This document shows, one piece after another, positions 8,775-17,830 of a stretch of DNA of 64,000 nt. A program made the translations under genes and the position numbers. The notes under the pieces are model-generated. The model made no database searches. It was not told the DNA's origin and saw only the letters and a list, made by a program, of their open reading frames with translations. The stretch is from Actinomadura sp. WMMA1423 (GTDB lineage Bacteria > Actinomycetota > Actinomycetes > Streptosporangiales > Streptosporangiaceae), in assembly GCF_006547145.1 (NCBI RefSeq), contig NZ_CP041244.1, positions 8,432,001-8,496,000 on the forward strand, written 5' to 3'. How positions within the stretch are numbered: the first letter of the stretch is position 1; the number at the start of each line of letters is the position of its first letter.

Positions 8775-9961
8775 GATCGCTTCTCCTTGTCGGGGGGCGC
8801 GCCCAGGTCCATGCAGCTGACCGGCAGCGAGGCCCGCACCCGCCAGCGCTGGCGGACGGGGCCGATCTCGACGTGGCCGCCCAGCAGGGAGACCCGTTCC
8901 CGCATGCAGGTGAGCCCGGTGCCCGTGCCGAGCGCCGAGGAGGAGGACGAACCGCCGCGCATCGGGCTGTCCACGGCGATGCGCAGCTCGCGCCTGGCGT
9001 GCTCGATGAGGACCTCGGTGCGGCCGCCGCCGCCGTGCTTGAGGGCGTTGGCCAGGCTCTCCTGGACGATCCGGTACGCGGCGACCTCGACCGGGCGGGC
9101 GAGCTCGCGCCGGGCGCCGCGGGTGCGCAGGGTGACGGCGAATCCCGCCGCCTGCATGTTCTCGACGAGCTCGGCGACCGCGTCGATACCGGGATCGGTG
9201 AGCGGGGAGGCGGTGTTGTCGCGCAGGACGACGATCAGCCGCCGCATCTCGGTGAGCCCGCGCTGGCTGCTGGCCCGGATCTCGTTCAGCGACTCGCGCA
9301 CCGCGACGTTGTTGACGTCCAGGAGGGACAGCCCGGCCGAGGAGTGGATCGCCACCGCGCTGAGGTGGTTGGAGATCGTGTCGTGGAGCTCGCGGGCGAC
9401 TCTGGCACGTTCCCATGACAGCGCGCGCTCCTGCTCCAGGTGCGCGACCTGGGCGATCCGCTCGGCCCGCAGCCGCTGCAGTTCGGCCCGGTCGCGCTGC
9501 TCGCGGACGGTCAGCCCGGTGACCACCGGCACCACCAGCAGCAGGCCCGCGTACACGATCGCGACGAGCCCGCTGCCCGGCGAGTGGGTGACAAGCGGCG
9601 TGCCCACGGCCACCAGGGCGCAGACCGTCACCGCGACGCGCAGCAGCCAGCCGGACAGGCGCTTGGAGCCGTACACGCCGACCGCGTACAGCACGTCGGT
9701 GACGATGACGATGACGGCGAGGGAGGGGCCGAGCGCGACGTCGATCGCCAGCGCGCTCGCGCCGAGCGCCAGCCCCCGGCCCGGGGTGCGCCGGCACAGG
9801 AACTCGGCCGCGCCCACCAGCACCAGCGGGACGAGCCTCAGCTCCACCGGCGGCGCCCACGCCGACCAGGGGGAATAGGCCCCGGCCGCGAGCAGCGCGA
9901 GACCGAGGACCACGGCGACCATGCCGGCCCATATGTCTCGGCTGAATGTCACACGCTTCAT
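8771..9961 (-). CDS. HisKA_3-type sensor histidine kinase
   Basis: A 396-residue membrane kinase with about 5 hydrophobic segments in residues 10-155 and no large extracellular loop, so it probably senses within or near the membrane. The dimerisation/phosphoacceptor helix reads RVARELHDTISNHLSAV (H193), and a HATPase domain runs to the C-terminus. It phosphorylates the response regulator encoded directly downstream with a 4-nt overlap. The family includes DesK and LiaS-like sensors of envelope state. Confidence 0.9.
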   Translation of the reverse strand: MKRVTFSRDIWAGMVAVVLGLALLAAGAYSPWSAWAPPVELRLVPLVLVGAAEFLCRRTPGRGLALGASALAIDVALGPSLAVIVIVTDVLYAVGVYGSKRLSGWLLRVAVTVCALVAVGTPLVTHSPGSGLVAIVYAGLLLVVPVVTGLTVREQRDRAELQRLRAERIAQVAHLEQERALSWERARVARELHDTISNHLSAVAIHSSAGLSLLDVNNVAVRESLNEIRASSQRGLTEMRRLIVVLRDNTASPLTDPGIDAVAELVENMQAAGFAVTLRTRGARRELARPVEVAAYRIVQESLANALKHGGGGRTEVLIEHARRELRIAVDSPMRGGSSSSSALGTGTGLTCMRERVSLLGGHVEIGPVRQRWRVRASLPVSCMDLGAPPDKEKRS

Positions 9962-10072
9962 CCATCCGCCCGGATGAAAATCTGTGGATCGGAACGGCCA
10001 GCCAGGGATTGGCCCTCGGACAGGTTGTCAATTCCCAGATGATCAGTGGACTAACGCATCATAGCGAAGGGG

Positions 10073-11329
10073 GTGGGTACGCACAGAGTCGTGAAACAGC
10101 GACGAACAGTCACTGGACGGTCGGTTTCCCTGGTCGCCGCCCTCGCGGCTTTGACGGCCGCGACCGCGCTATTCCTGCTCCTCGTTCCGCCCGTTTCGAT
10201 GACAATGTGGCAGCTGGGGTTGATGGTCGCGGAATTCAGCCTGTTGCTCGCCGCCGTCGCCGCCGTGGGCCTCGCCGCCTCCGTCGCGCTCGCTCGGACC
10301 GGGGCCCGGTGGAGCGCGCGGCTCGCCGGGGGCCTGTGCCTGGCGGCGCTCGCGGTGTCGCTCGTCCCGGTGGCGTCGGCATGGCGCGCCGCCGACCGCA
10401 GCGGGGCGTCGCTGTCCCTGAGCGGGTACTTCGCGGGGCTCTCCACCAGCGTGGGGGAACGGCCGCACACCGAGGTGTACGCGGACGTGGGCGGCCGGAA
10501 GCTGCGCCTGGACGTGTGGCGCCCGCGCGGTGAGGAGGCGGGCGGCCCGGCGGCGTCCGGGGGCGGGCGCGCCGCCGCGCCGGCCGGCGCGGGCCGCCCG
10601 GCCGTCGTGATGGTCCACGGCGGGGACGGGCCGGACGTGCCGAGGAGCTCGACACCGCGCTGGGACGTATGGTTGGCCGAACGTGGCCACGTGGTCTTCG
10701 ATAGCGATTACCGTGCGTTTCCGAAAGGTCGCTGGAAGGAACCGCCCGGCGACGTGAAATGCGCGGTGGGCTGGGTCAGGCAGAATGCGTCGAGGTTCGG
10801 CGTGGACCCGTCGCGGATAACGCTGCTGGGCCAATCGGCGGGCGGTTACCTTTCGCTGCTGTCCGCCTACTCCGCGGGGGACGGCCGGATACCCCCGAGC
10901 TGCCCGGCCGCCGACACCTCCGTGCGGGCGGTCGTGGCCTTCTACGCACCGGCCGACTGGACCTACATCTATGGCCAAGGCCCTAACCTCCGGACCTCAC
11001 CGTGGTTCGTCGCGGACGGCCGCGAGAAGCTGAGGGACATGATCGGCGGCACCCCGGCCGGCAGGCCGGAGGACTACCGGCTCGCCTCGCCGATCACGCA
11101 CGTCCGCCCGGGGCTGCCCCCCACCCTGCTCCTTCAGGGCGGCCGCGATCCGCTGCAGCCGCCGGACGACACCCGGCGGCTGGCCGACCGGCTGTCCGCC
11201 GCGCGGGTGCCCCACCGGCTGGTGGAGATCCCCTACGCCGACCACTTCTTCGACATCGACTGGGGCGGCTGGGGCACGCAGATCAGCCGCGCCGCGGTGG
11301 CGGACTTCCTCGCCGAGCACGGCGGCTGA
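10073..11329 (+). CDS. Membrane-anchored alpha/beta hydrolase
   Basis: 418 residues: three N-terminal membrane segments (about residues 17-105), then an alpha/beta hydrolase domain. It has the HGG oxyanion motif (VMVHGGDG), nucleophile elbow GQSAGG, acid in GGRDPLQPPDD and His in YADHFFD, so the triad is complete. It resembles the lipase/esterase (BD-FAE, Hsl-like) group. The topology places the enzyme on one face of the membrane; by comparison this is probably outside. The GTG at 10073 sits directly on GAAGGGG; a start at the GTG 10091 has better spacing and cannot be excluded. Confidence 0.75.
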   Translation: MGTHRVVKQRRTVTGRSVSLVAALAALTAATALFLLLVPPVSMTMWQLGLMVAEFSLLLAAVAAVGLAASVALARTGARWSARLAGGLCLAALAVSLVPVASAWRAADRSGASLSLSGYFAGLSTSVGERPHTEVYADVGGRKLRLDVWRPRGEEAGGPAASGGGRAAAPAGAGRPAVVMVHGGDGPDVPRSSTPRWDVWLAERGHVVFDSDYRAFPKGRWKEPPGDVKCAVGWVRQNASRFGVDPSRITLLGQSAGGYLSLLSAYSAGDGRIPPSCPAADTSVRAVVAFYAPADWTYIYGQGPNLRTSPWFVADGREKLRDMIGGTPAGRPEDYRLASPITHVRPGLPPTLLLQGGRDPLQPPDDTRRLADRLSAARVPHRLVEIPYADHFFDIDWGGWGTQISRAAVADFLAEHGG

Positions 11330-11352
11330 CCCCGCCGGCGGGCGCCGCACCG

Positions 11353-12699
11353 TCATCTCCGCAGGGTCTCGGCCAGCCGCCGCACCCGCCGCCGGTCGAG
11401 CTTGCCGTTGGCCAGCCGGGGGAGCGCCCGCACCAGGTGGACGACGCGGGGGCGCAGCGCCGGCGGGAGGTCCCGGCGGCAGGCGGTGCGCAGGTCGTCG
11501 GGGGTCGCCGCCGCGCCGTCGGCGGGTTCGACGATGGCGACCACCGTGTCCCCGCGGGCGTCCGCGCCGGGCAGCCCCACCACGGCGGCGTCCACGACCC
11601 CGTCGTGGCGGCACAGGACGTCCTCGACGTCGGCGGGGGCGAACGTCTCGCCGTGCACGATGATGATCTCCTTGGCCCGTCCCCGCACGTAGAGGTAGCC
11701 GTCGTCGAGGGAGCCCAGGTCGCCGGTGCGCAGCCAGCCGTCCCCGGTGAACGCCGCCGCGTCGGCCTCGGGGTCGCGGTGGTAGCCCGTCATCAGGCCG
11801 GGACCGCGCACCTGGATCTCGCCGTCGCCCGCGATCCGCACGTCCGTGCCGGCCAGCGGCGGGCCCACCGAGCCGGGACGGACGGCACCGGGCGCGCTGA
11901 TCGCGACGTTGGGGCCGGCCTCGGTCAGCCCGTAGCCGTCGTAGAGGTCGGCCCCGACGAAGGAGCGGAACTCCTCGGCGAGGGCCGCCGGGAGGACCGC
12001 GCCGCCGCAGTTGCGGAACCTCAGCTCCCGCAGCCTCCGGCGCACCTCCTTGTCCTGGCGCGCCCGGCGCAGCATCATCGCGTAGAACGACGGCACCCCG
12101 TCGAGGGACGTGGTGCGCGGGTCGTGCAGGGCGCCGAGCGTGCGGCCGAGGTGCGGCGCGGTGAGCAGGTGCATCCCCGGCCCGTACCGCTGCCACATGC
12201 CGAGCACGCTGAACCCGTACGCGTGGCTCAGCGGCAGCGGCAGGACGAGCGTGTCGCCGGAGTAGAGGCCCAGCCGGTCGCGGGTCGCCGCGCTCTGGTA
12301 GTCCAGGGCCGCCCGCGACAGCACGACCGCCTTGGCCTGCCCGGAGCTGCCGGACGTCCAGAAGACCGCCGCCGCGTCGTCCGGGAGCATGTGCTCGGGG
12401 TCCGGCTCGCACGGCCGGACGAGGACGTCGACCGGGTTCGTGGCCGACAGCAGCGCGACCGCGCCCGAGCCGGGGCCCCGGCCGCGCCGCGGGCACAGCA
12501 CCAGCGGCGCCCCGACCCGCGCCGCGGCGAGCGCGGCCACGACGATGACGGTGCCGCCCGCCGGGTCGACCGCGACCGCCCGGCCCGGCCCGGCCGAGCA
12601 GGCGGCGAGCCCGCGCGCGGCCTCGTCCACGACCGCGCGCAGCAGCCGCGCCGGGATCTCGGCGCCGTCGACGGCCAGGTGGCCGGGGCCGGCGCTCAC
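11353..12699 (-). CDS. Acyl-AMP ligase (ANL superfamily), last gene of the peptide/acyl operon
   Basis: 448 residues, short for an ANL enzyme because the N-terminal subdomain is trimmed. The core motifs are intact: A3 TSGSSGQAK (115-123), A5 YGLTEAGP, A7 GWLRTGDLG, A8 GRAKEIIIVHGE and the A10 lysine in NGKLD (K433). It should adenylate a carboxylic acid and load it on CoA or on the ACP at 17830. The GTG start overlaps the TGA of the thiamine-diphosphate enzyme (GTGA). It is the distal gene of the operon that begins with the peptide gene at 27959. Its acid substrate cannot be deduced. Confidence 0.85.
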   Translation of the reverse strand: MSAGPGHLAVDGAEIPARLLRAVVDEAARGLAACSAGPGRAVAVDPAGGTVIVVAALAAARVGAPLVLCPRRGRGPGSGAVALLSATNPVDVLVRPCEPDPEHMLPDDAAAVFWTSGSSGQAKAVVLSRAALDYQSAATRDRLGLYSGDTLVLPLPLSHAYGFSVLGMWQRYGPGMHLLTAPHLGRTLGALHDPRTTSLDGVPSFYAMMLRRARQDKEVRRRLRELRFRNCGGAVLPAALAEEFRSFVGADLYDGYGLTEAGPNVAISAPGAVRPGSVGPPLAGTDVRIAGDGEIQVRGPGLMTGYHRDPEADAAAFTGDGWLRTGDLGSLDDGYLYVRGRAKEIIIVHGETFAPADVEDVLCRHDGVVDAAVVGLPGADARGDTVVAIVEPADGAAATPDDLRTACRRDLPPALRPRVVHLVRALPRLANGKLDRRRVRRLAETLRR

Positions 12700-14375
12700 G
12701 ACGCGCTCCCGAACAGGCGCCGCACTCCCACCGGCACGTCGTCCTCCAAGGGCCGGACCCTGACCACGGCGGGACGTCCGCGCCCGGCGGTCTCGCGCGC
12801 GTCCTCGATCGCGGCGCGCAGCGCCCCGTCCCCGGACGGGGCGGCGAACGTCCCGCCGAGCCGTTCGACGATCGCGTCGACGGGCAGCTCCGCGTCGAAG
12901 CGGGTGACCTCGTCCGGCGCGCCCTCCTGCCCGCGCAGCCACCGGGGCCACCCGAAACCGGAGTTGTCGAAGACCACCACGACCATCCCGAGGCCGTGGG
13001 ACGCGGCGGTGGTGAGCGCGGACAGGCTCATGTTGAGCGCGCCGTCCCCGCACAGCACCACCGTGGGACGCGACGGGTCGGCGGCGGCGGCGCCGAGGCC
13101 GGCGGCCACGCCGAAGCCCATCATCGTCTGCTCTCCCGGGACCACCACCGAGTTCCGGGGGCCGACGCTGAGCACCGGCCAGTGGTAGGACCAGATGTCG
13201 TTGAGTCCGTTCTCGTGGACGAGCACCGCGCCGTCGCCGAAGACCGCCGCGACGGCGCCCAGCGCCGCCCGGACCGGGCTCTGCTCGAACGGGGGCGCGG
13301 CGCCGTACTCCTCCAGCGCCGCCTGCCGGTGCTCCGCCACCCGCTTCAGCCACGCCTCGCGTCCGGCGGCGCCCGCCCCGGCGCGGGAGGCGAACGGCTC
13401 GGCGAGGGCCGCGAGCGTCAGCGCGGCGTCGCCGAGCAGCGCCTGCTCGGGTTCGAGCGCGGTGCCGAAGACGCCGGGATCGCCGTCGACGTGGACGAGC
13501 CGCGCCCGGTCGAGTTCGGGCCAGCCCATCCGGGCCGTCTCCTCGAGGCGGGTGCCGACCGCGAGGACCACGTCGGCCTCGGCGGTGATCCGGTCGATCG
13601 GGGGCGTGGTGTAGAGCCCGGCGAGCCCGACCGCCAGCGGGTGGTGCTCGTCGACCGAGCCGCGGCCCGCGGCGGTCGTCATCAGGGGCGCGCGCCAGCG
13701 CTCGGCGAGAGCGGTCGCCGCCGCGCCCGCGCCGGCGGCCCGCGCGCCGCCGCCGAGCAGGACCAGCGGCCGCCGGGCCCCGGCCATCACCTCGGCCGCC
13801 TGGTCGAGGTCCGGCCCGGGGGGACGGGTGCGCAGCCGCCGCACGGGCCCGTGGCCGGACGCGGGGCCGGGGACGTCGGTCTCGTCCAGCACCTCATGGG
13901 CGATCTCCACCACGGCGATCCCCGGACGGCCGTTGACGGCGAGGTGCACCGCGCGGCGCAGCGCCCAGACGAGCCGGTCGCCGCGGTCGACCAGGAGGTG
14001 GGCCTTGGCGAAGGGGCGCGCCATCGCCGCCTGGTCCACCTCCTGGAAGCCGCCGCGCCCCAGGCCGGGGGCGGGGACGCGGGTGGTGACGACCACGACG
14101 GGAGCGCACAGCGACGCCCCTTCCATCAGCCCGGTCAGCGCGTTGGGAAAGGGCGGCCCGGACGTCAGGGCCAGCACCGCGGGACGCCCCGACACCAGGG
14201 CGTGGCCCACCGCCGCGCAGGCGCCGGCGCGCTGGTCGCGGACGGCGAGCGCGGGCATGCCGGCCCGCCGCCGGACGGCGTCCAGCAGGCCCGGCTCGTC
14301 GGCGGGGAGCCCCACCGTCAGGCCGCACCCCGCCGCTTGCAGGGTGGCGGCCGCCACGTCCCATGCCTGGGGCAT
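12696..14375 (-). CDS. Thiamine diphosphate-dependent enzyme, acetolactate synthase-like
   Basis: 559 residues with the three-domain ThDP layout: PYR domain (1-170), central domain (185-320) and PP domain with the ThDP/Mg motif from GDGALNMS (443) to FDNSGF (about 474). In the PYR domain the position that normally holds the ThDP-activating Glu (RHE in acetolactate synthase) reads RDQ, that is Gln48. Enzymes that lack this Glu exist (glyoxylate carboligase has Val), so it need not be dead, but it is unusual. Expected chemistry: decarboxylation or carboligation of an acyl unit that the KAS/ACP genes make or use. It overlaps the downstream ligase by 4 nt. Confidence 0.8.
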   Translation of the reverse strand: MPQAWDVAAATLQAAGCGLTVGLPADEPGLLDAVRRRAGMPALAVRDQRAGACAAVGHALVSGRPAVLALTSGPPFPNALTGLMEGASLCAPVVVVTTRVPAPGLGRGGFQEVDQAAMARPFAKAHLLVDRGDRLVWALRRAVHLAVNGRPGIAVVEIAHEVLDETDVPGPASGHGPVRRLRTRPPGPDLDQAAEVMAGARRPLVLLGGGARAAGAGAAATALAERWRAPLMTTAAGRGSVDEHHPLAVGLAGLYTTPPIDRITAEADVVLAVGTRLEETARMGWPELDRARLVHVDGDPGVFGTALEPEQALLGDAALTLAALAEPFASRAGAGAAGREAWLKRVAEHRQAALEEYGAAPPFEQSPVRAALGAVAAVFGDGAVLVHENGLNDIWSYHWPVLSVGPRNSVVVPGEQTMMGFGVAAGLGAAAADPSRPTVVLCGDGALNMSLSALTTAASHGLGMVVVVFDNSGFGWPRWLRGQEGAPDEVTRFDAELPVDAIVERLGGTFAAPSGDGALRAAIEDARETAGRGRPAVVRVRPLEDDVPVGVRRLFGSAS

Positions 14376-14378
14376 CGC

Positions 14379-14495
14379 TCACCTCGCGTAGTAGAGGACC
14401 AGCCCGATGATGAAGGCCACCAGGACGATGCCTCCGAGGACTCCGATGTTGATGTCCCATGGGCCGATGCCCACGGTCACGCCGGCGACGATCAT
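14379..14495 (-). CDS. Small single-pass membrane protein (38 residues)
   Basis: The ATG at 14495 overlaps the TGA of the upstream acyltransferase (ATGA) and has GGAAGGGAG in front. The product begins MIVAGVTVGIGPWDINIG, then has a hydrophobic helix (VLGGIVLVAFIIGLVLYYAR) running to the C-terminus. It lies only 3 nt before the ThDP enzyme. The coupling on both sides and good codon use argue that it is translated. Possible roles are a membrane tether or assembly factor for the pathway enzymes; nothing in the sequence decides. Confidence 0.7.
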   Translation of the reverse strand: MIVAGVTVGIGPWDINIGVLGGIVLVAFIIGLVLYYAR

Positions 14496-15418
14496 GCCGC
14501 TCCGCTCCCTTCCGTTCGCAGGGCCGTCTCCGGCCCGATGGCGGTGACTTCCTCGAAACGACCGTGCGAGAGACGGTCGAACAGGTTGCTCGGCCCGGGG
14601 ACGCGGACGCGCCGCACGCCCATCTCCCGCAGCGTGCGCACGGACTCGGGCCATTTCACGGGCCGTACGTACCCGTCCAGTAGCATTGCGTGCACTTGGT
14701 CCCCGCTTTGGATGATTCGGCCGTCCTGATCGGAGACCACCGGCAGGACCGGATCGGCGAACCGGAACCCCGCGTAGACCTCGTCGGCGAGGATCCGCCG
14801 CAGCTCGGCGAGCGCGCCGCAGTGCGTCGCGGGCCACATCGTGTAGAGCGGGATCCCGCCCGCCCTCCGGACGCGCTTCCTGAACCGCTCGACGGCCTCC
14901 TCGTGGAGGCAGACCGCGTAGAAGTCGGAGTCGAGGTGGGACGACAGCTCCGCCCAGTCGCCCTCCTCGGTGCTCTCCGCCATCAGCCGCTCGAACCGCT
15001 CGGGCGGCGTACGGAAGAAGAAGTGCGTGACGATGCGGCGCGGGTCGGCGGTGAAGTAGGCGAGCTCGCGGCGCGCCGAGAGGGCGGCGAGCCGGATCAG
15101 GTCGGGGTAGTCGAGCGACCGGCTGTAGGCCGTGGCGGCCATGCCGCCGAAGCTCGGCCCCACGCAGACCGAGGGCCGCAGCCCGGCGTGGTCGGCGGCC
15201 CAGTCGGCGAGGGCGAGCGAGTTGACCACGAACGCCAGCTGGGCGGCCTCGGAGTAGTCGGCGGTACTGGCGCGGAACTCCTCCAGGAGGTCGTAGCCGA
15301 GCACCTCGGAGGCCTCGGCCAGCCTCCGCCGCGCGTACGGGCTGCGCGTCATGAACGCCCCCACCGCGTCGAAGTTGGACGGCGCCATCCCGGGGAAGAC
15401 CACGGCCTCGAGGTTCAT
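14492..15418 (-). CDS. FabD-like acyltransferase, second of a pair
   Basis: 308 residues of the malonyl-CoA:ACP transacylase fold: opening VVFPGMAPSNF, nucleophile elbow GPSFGG (S89) and a catalytic His in ATHCGAL (H199). FabD normally has GHSxG; here Pro replaces His before the serine. The gene overlaps the preceding paralogue by 4 nt (start ATG 15418) and the small membrane protein by 4 nt. Paired acyltransferases are known from trans-AT polyketide systems, where one loads and the other hydrolyses stalled units; here this is an inference. Confidence 0.75.
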   Translation of the reverse strand: MNLEAVVFPGMAPSNFDAVGAFMTRSPYARRRLAEASEVLGYDLLEEFRASTADYSEAAQLAFVVNSLALADWAADHAGLRPSVCVGPSFGGMAATAYSRSLDYPDLIRLAALSARRELAYFTADPRRIVTHFFFRTPPERFERLMAESTEEGDWAELSSHLDSDFYAVCLHEEAVERFRKRVRRAGGIPLYTMWPATHCGALAELRRILADEVYAGFRFADPVLPVVSDQDGRIIQSGDQVHAMLLDGYVRPVKWPESVRTLREMGVRRVRVPGPSNLFDRLSHGRFEEVTAIGPETALRTEGSGAA

Positions 15419-16356
15419 GACGCGCGCACCGCCGATCGCGCGGCGGGGAGGTCGGCGGCGGTCAGGTACGCGTCGATCTCGAACGTGGCCGAGGTGAAGT
15501 CCAGCGACTTGCGGACGAAGTGGCCCGGCCCGATGACGGTCACCCGCTCCACGCCGAGCTCCGCCATCCGGTGCAGCCCGCGGTCCCAGTTGACGGTGTG
15601 CGTGTACTGCTCGACCAGCGCGCGGTGGACGTCCTCCTGCGTGCGGAGCTCGGCGGCGTCCATGTTGCAGATGAGCGGGGCGCGCGGGTCGCGCGGCGCG
15701 TCCAGGTAGTGGAACTCGGCCGCGAAGCGCTCCTGCACCTCGGCCATCATCGGGTGGTGCGCGGGCGGGCCGTAGGGGATCAGCACCCCGAGCCCGCCGT
15801 GCGAGAGCGCCCGCCGGTTGAGCTCCTGGAGCGCGGTCACCGCCCCCGTGGCGATCATCTGGTCGTCGGCGGTGTACGCGCAGGGGCCGATCAGCATCCC
15901 CTCGTCCGCCAGGGCCCGCATCGAGCCCCGCAGGCCGGAGACGTCGACGTTGTAGTAGAAGGCCACGCCGTACTCGCCGCCCCCGTACACCTCCTCCTCG
16001 ACGGTGGCCATCGTGTGCACCATCCGCGCGGCGTCGCGGAACGAGACGCTCCCCGAGCAGTGCGCCGCGGTGATCTGGCCCAGGCTCAGCCCGGCCATGA
16101 GGAACGGCGGCGGGCGGTCGCCCCACACCAGCTCGAAGATCGCGGCACTGAGCGCCAGCGAGGCGGGACGCACGACCGGGCCGTGGTTGATCTCGTCGGG
16201 GTCGGGGCCGAGGAAGCGGGCGGCCAGGTCGAGCCCGACGGCCTGCGACGCCTCGGCGAGCCGGGCGCGGACCAGCGGGACCGACTCGTAGAGGTCGTGG
16301 TAGTCCCCGGGTTTCACATGGACTTGCGGGTTGAAGAGTACGGCGGTCCTTGGCAT
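15415..16356 (-). CDS. FabD-like acyltransferase, first of a pair
   Basis: 313 residues, related to the downstream copy. It has nucleophile elbow GLSLGQ (S91) with the usual Gln after it and a His pair PAHHPMM (H200/H201) in the catalytic position. It should move an acyl group from CoA to the ACP at 17830. The conserved Arg that selects malonyl in FabD was not recognised with certainty, so the acyl unit is open. It is spaced 61 nt from the SDR gene, one of the larger gaps in the operon. Confidence 0.75.
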   Translation of the reverse strand: MPRTAVLFNPQVHVKPGDYHDLYESVPLVRARLAEASQAVGLDLAARFLGPDPDEINHGPVVRPASLALSAAIFELVWGDRPPPFLMAGLSLGQITAAHCSGSVSFRDAARMVHTMATVEEEVYGGGEYGVAFYYNVDVSGLRGSMRALADEGMLIGPCAYTADDQMIATGAVTALQELNRRALSHGGLGVLIPYGPPAHHPMMAEVQERFAAEFHYLDAPRDPRAPLICNMDAAELRTQEDVHRALVEQYTHTVNWDRGLHRMAELGVERVTVIGPGHFVRKSLDFTSATFEIDAYLTAADLPAARSAVRAS

Positions 16357-16417
16357 GGCGGTCTTCTCCTCGTGGATCCTGCGCCCTCGCGGTTCCTGCG
16401 CGTCTCCGTCCGTCTGG

Positions 16418-17188
16418 CTATGCGGTCAGGCCTCCGTCGGCGACCAGCGTCTGGCCGGTCACGTAGCTCGACCTGTCGGTGGCGAGGAAGGCGGCGGCCT
16501 CGGCGATCTCGTCCGGACGGCCCAGCCGCCCCATCGCGATCCGCGACGAGAACTCGGCCAGCCGCGCGTCGTCGATGCGGTCGACCATGCCGGTGTCGGC
16601 GGTGTAGCCGGGGGCGACGGCGTTCACCCGCACCCCGTGCGGGGCGTACTCGCGGGCGAGGGCCCTGGTCATGCCGATCAGCCCGGCCTTGCTGGCGCAG
16701 TAGGCGCTGAGCCCGTCGATCCCGGTCAGCCCCGCGATCGAGGCGATGTTGACGATCGACCCGGCCCGCGCGACGAGCATGTACAGCGACACGGCCTTCA
16801 CGCAGTGGAAGGTGCCGATCAGGTTGGTCTCGATGACGTCGGTCCAGTCCTCGACCGGGTTGGTCGGCAGCACGGCCCCGGCGATCCCGAGGGCGGCGTT
16901 GTTGACCAGGACGTCGATGCCGCCGTGGGCGGACGCGACGTCCCGCATCACGCCGGTGACGGCGGTGTAGTCGGTGATGTCGATCCGGCGGGCCTCGGCC
17001 ACCGGGCAGGCCGTGTCCCGCAGCTCCTCGACCACGCTCCGCGCCGACTCCTCGTCGCCGCGGTAGCCGACCACCACGGTGGCGCCGAGCTCGCCGCCGA
17101 GCCGCCGGCAGATCGCCGCGCCGATCCGGCTGGAGCCGCCGGTCACCAGCGCGACCCTGCCCTTCAGCTCGGTCTCCCGCGCTTCCAT
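16418..17188 (-). CDS. SDR 3-oxoacyl-ACP reductase-like enzyme
   Basis: 256 residues, classical short-chain dehydrogenase: cofactor motif TGGSSRIGA (16-24), NNAA (97-100) and the triad S150, Y163, K167 (SAYCASK). Gly/Arg after the first strand suits NADP(H). By context it should reduce the 3-keto group of the acyl-ACP made by the KAS III. The ATG at 17188 starts 6 nt after the GNAT stop. The third glycine of the TGxxxGxG loop reads Ala (SRIGA), a minor deviation. Confidence 0.82.
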   Translation of the reverse strand: MEARETELKGRVALVTGGSSRIGAAICRRLGGELGATVVVGYRGDEESARSVVEELRDTACPVAEARRIDITDYTAVTGVMRDVASAHGGIDVLVNNAALGIAGAVLPTNPVEDWTDVIETNLIGTFHCVKAVSLYMLVARAGSIVNIASIAGLTGIDGLSAYCASKAGLIGMTRALAREYAPHGVRVNAVAPGYTADTGMVDRIDDARLAEFSSRIAMGRLGRPDEIAEAAAFLATDRSSYVTGQTLVADGGLTA

Positions 17189-17194
17189 GCGCCC

Positions 17195-17830
17195 TCAGCT
17201 CCTCTCCACCAGCCGCTTGAACAGCTCGCCGGACCAGCGCTCGCGCATGACCCGCTGGAACTCCTCCACCGCGGCCTTCTTCTCCGCGGCGGGGATGGTG
17301 TCCTCGACGTCGCCCCACCCGTCGAGCGCGTAGTACTCCTCGCGCAGGACGGACGCCACGAGCGCGTCGTGGTACTCGCCGTCGAGGAAGAAGTAGTCGC
17401 GCAGCACGCCCTCGACGACGATGCCGGTGTTGAGCAGCATCGTGACGGTGCGCCGGTTGTAGAGGCCGACGACGAACTGCACGCGGTGGGCGTTGCAGGA
17501 GTGGAACAGGTACTGCAGCACCAGGGCGCTGGCCTCCGCGCCGCAGCCGGAGTCCCAGTACTCCGGGTCGGCGATCAGCCCGCCGATGTCGTAGCTGCCG
17601 TGGAACATCTTCTCGCCCCACCGGACGAACCCGATGGTCCGGCCGCTCTTGGTGAGCACCATGAGCAGGGAGTCCGACCCGGTCTCGGCCCGGTGGCGCA
17701 GTTCCCGCGCCGAGTGGAACTCCGCGCGGCCCGAGGCCAGCGAGGCGGTGTGCCCGGGCCGCATCCAGCTGCTGACCAGCTCGAAGTCGGCGTCCTCCGG
17801 GGGGCGGAGGTCGACGAGGCGGCCGCGCAT
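17195..17830 (-). CDS. GNAT-family N-acyltransferase (RimJ/RimL-like)
   Basis: 211 residues. The GNAT core is visible: strand ...TIGFVRWGE, then DIGGLIADPEYWDSGCGAEAS (the acyl-donor pantetheine loop region) and YNRRTVTMLLNTGIVVEGVLRDYFFLDGEYHDALVAS, as in RimJ/RimL. It overlaps the ACP gene by one base (TGATG), so a direct handover of an acyl chain from that ACP is plausible. GNAT enzymes that acylate RiPP peptides are known. The operon's peptide has no Lys, so acylation would need a new N-terminus, a modified residue or another acceptor. The substrate remains inference. Confidence 0.75.
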   Translation of the reverse strand: MRGRLVDLRPPEDADFELVSSWMRPGHTASLASGRAEFHSARELRHRAETGSDSLLMVLTKSGRTIGFVRWGEKMFHGSYDIGGLIADPEYWDSGCGAEASALVLQYLFHSCNAHRVQFVVGLYNRRTVTMLLNTGIVVEGVLRDYFFLDGEYHDALVASVLREEYYALDGWGDVEDTIPAAEKKAAVEEFQRVMRERWSGELFKRLVERS

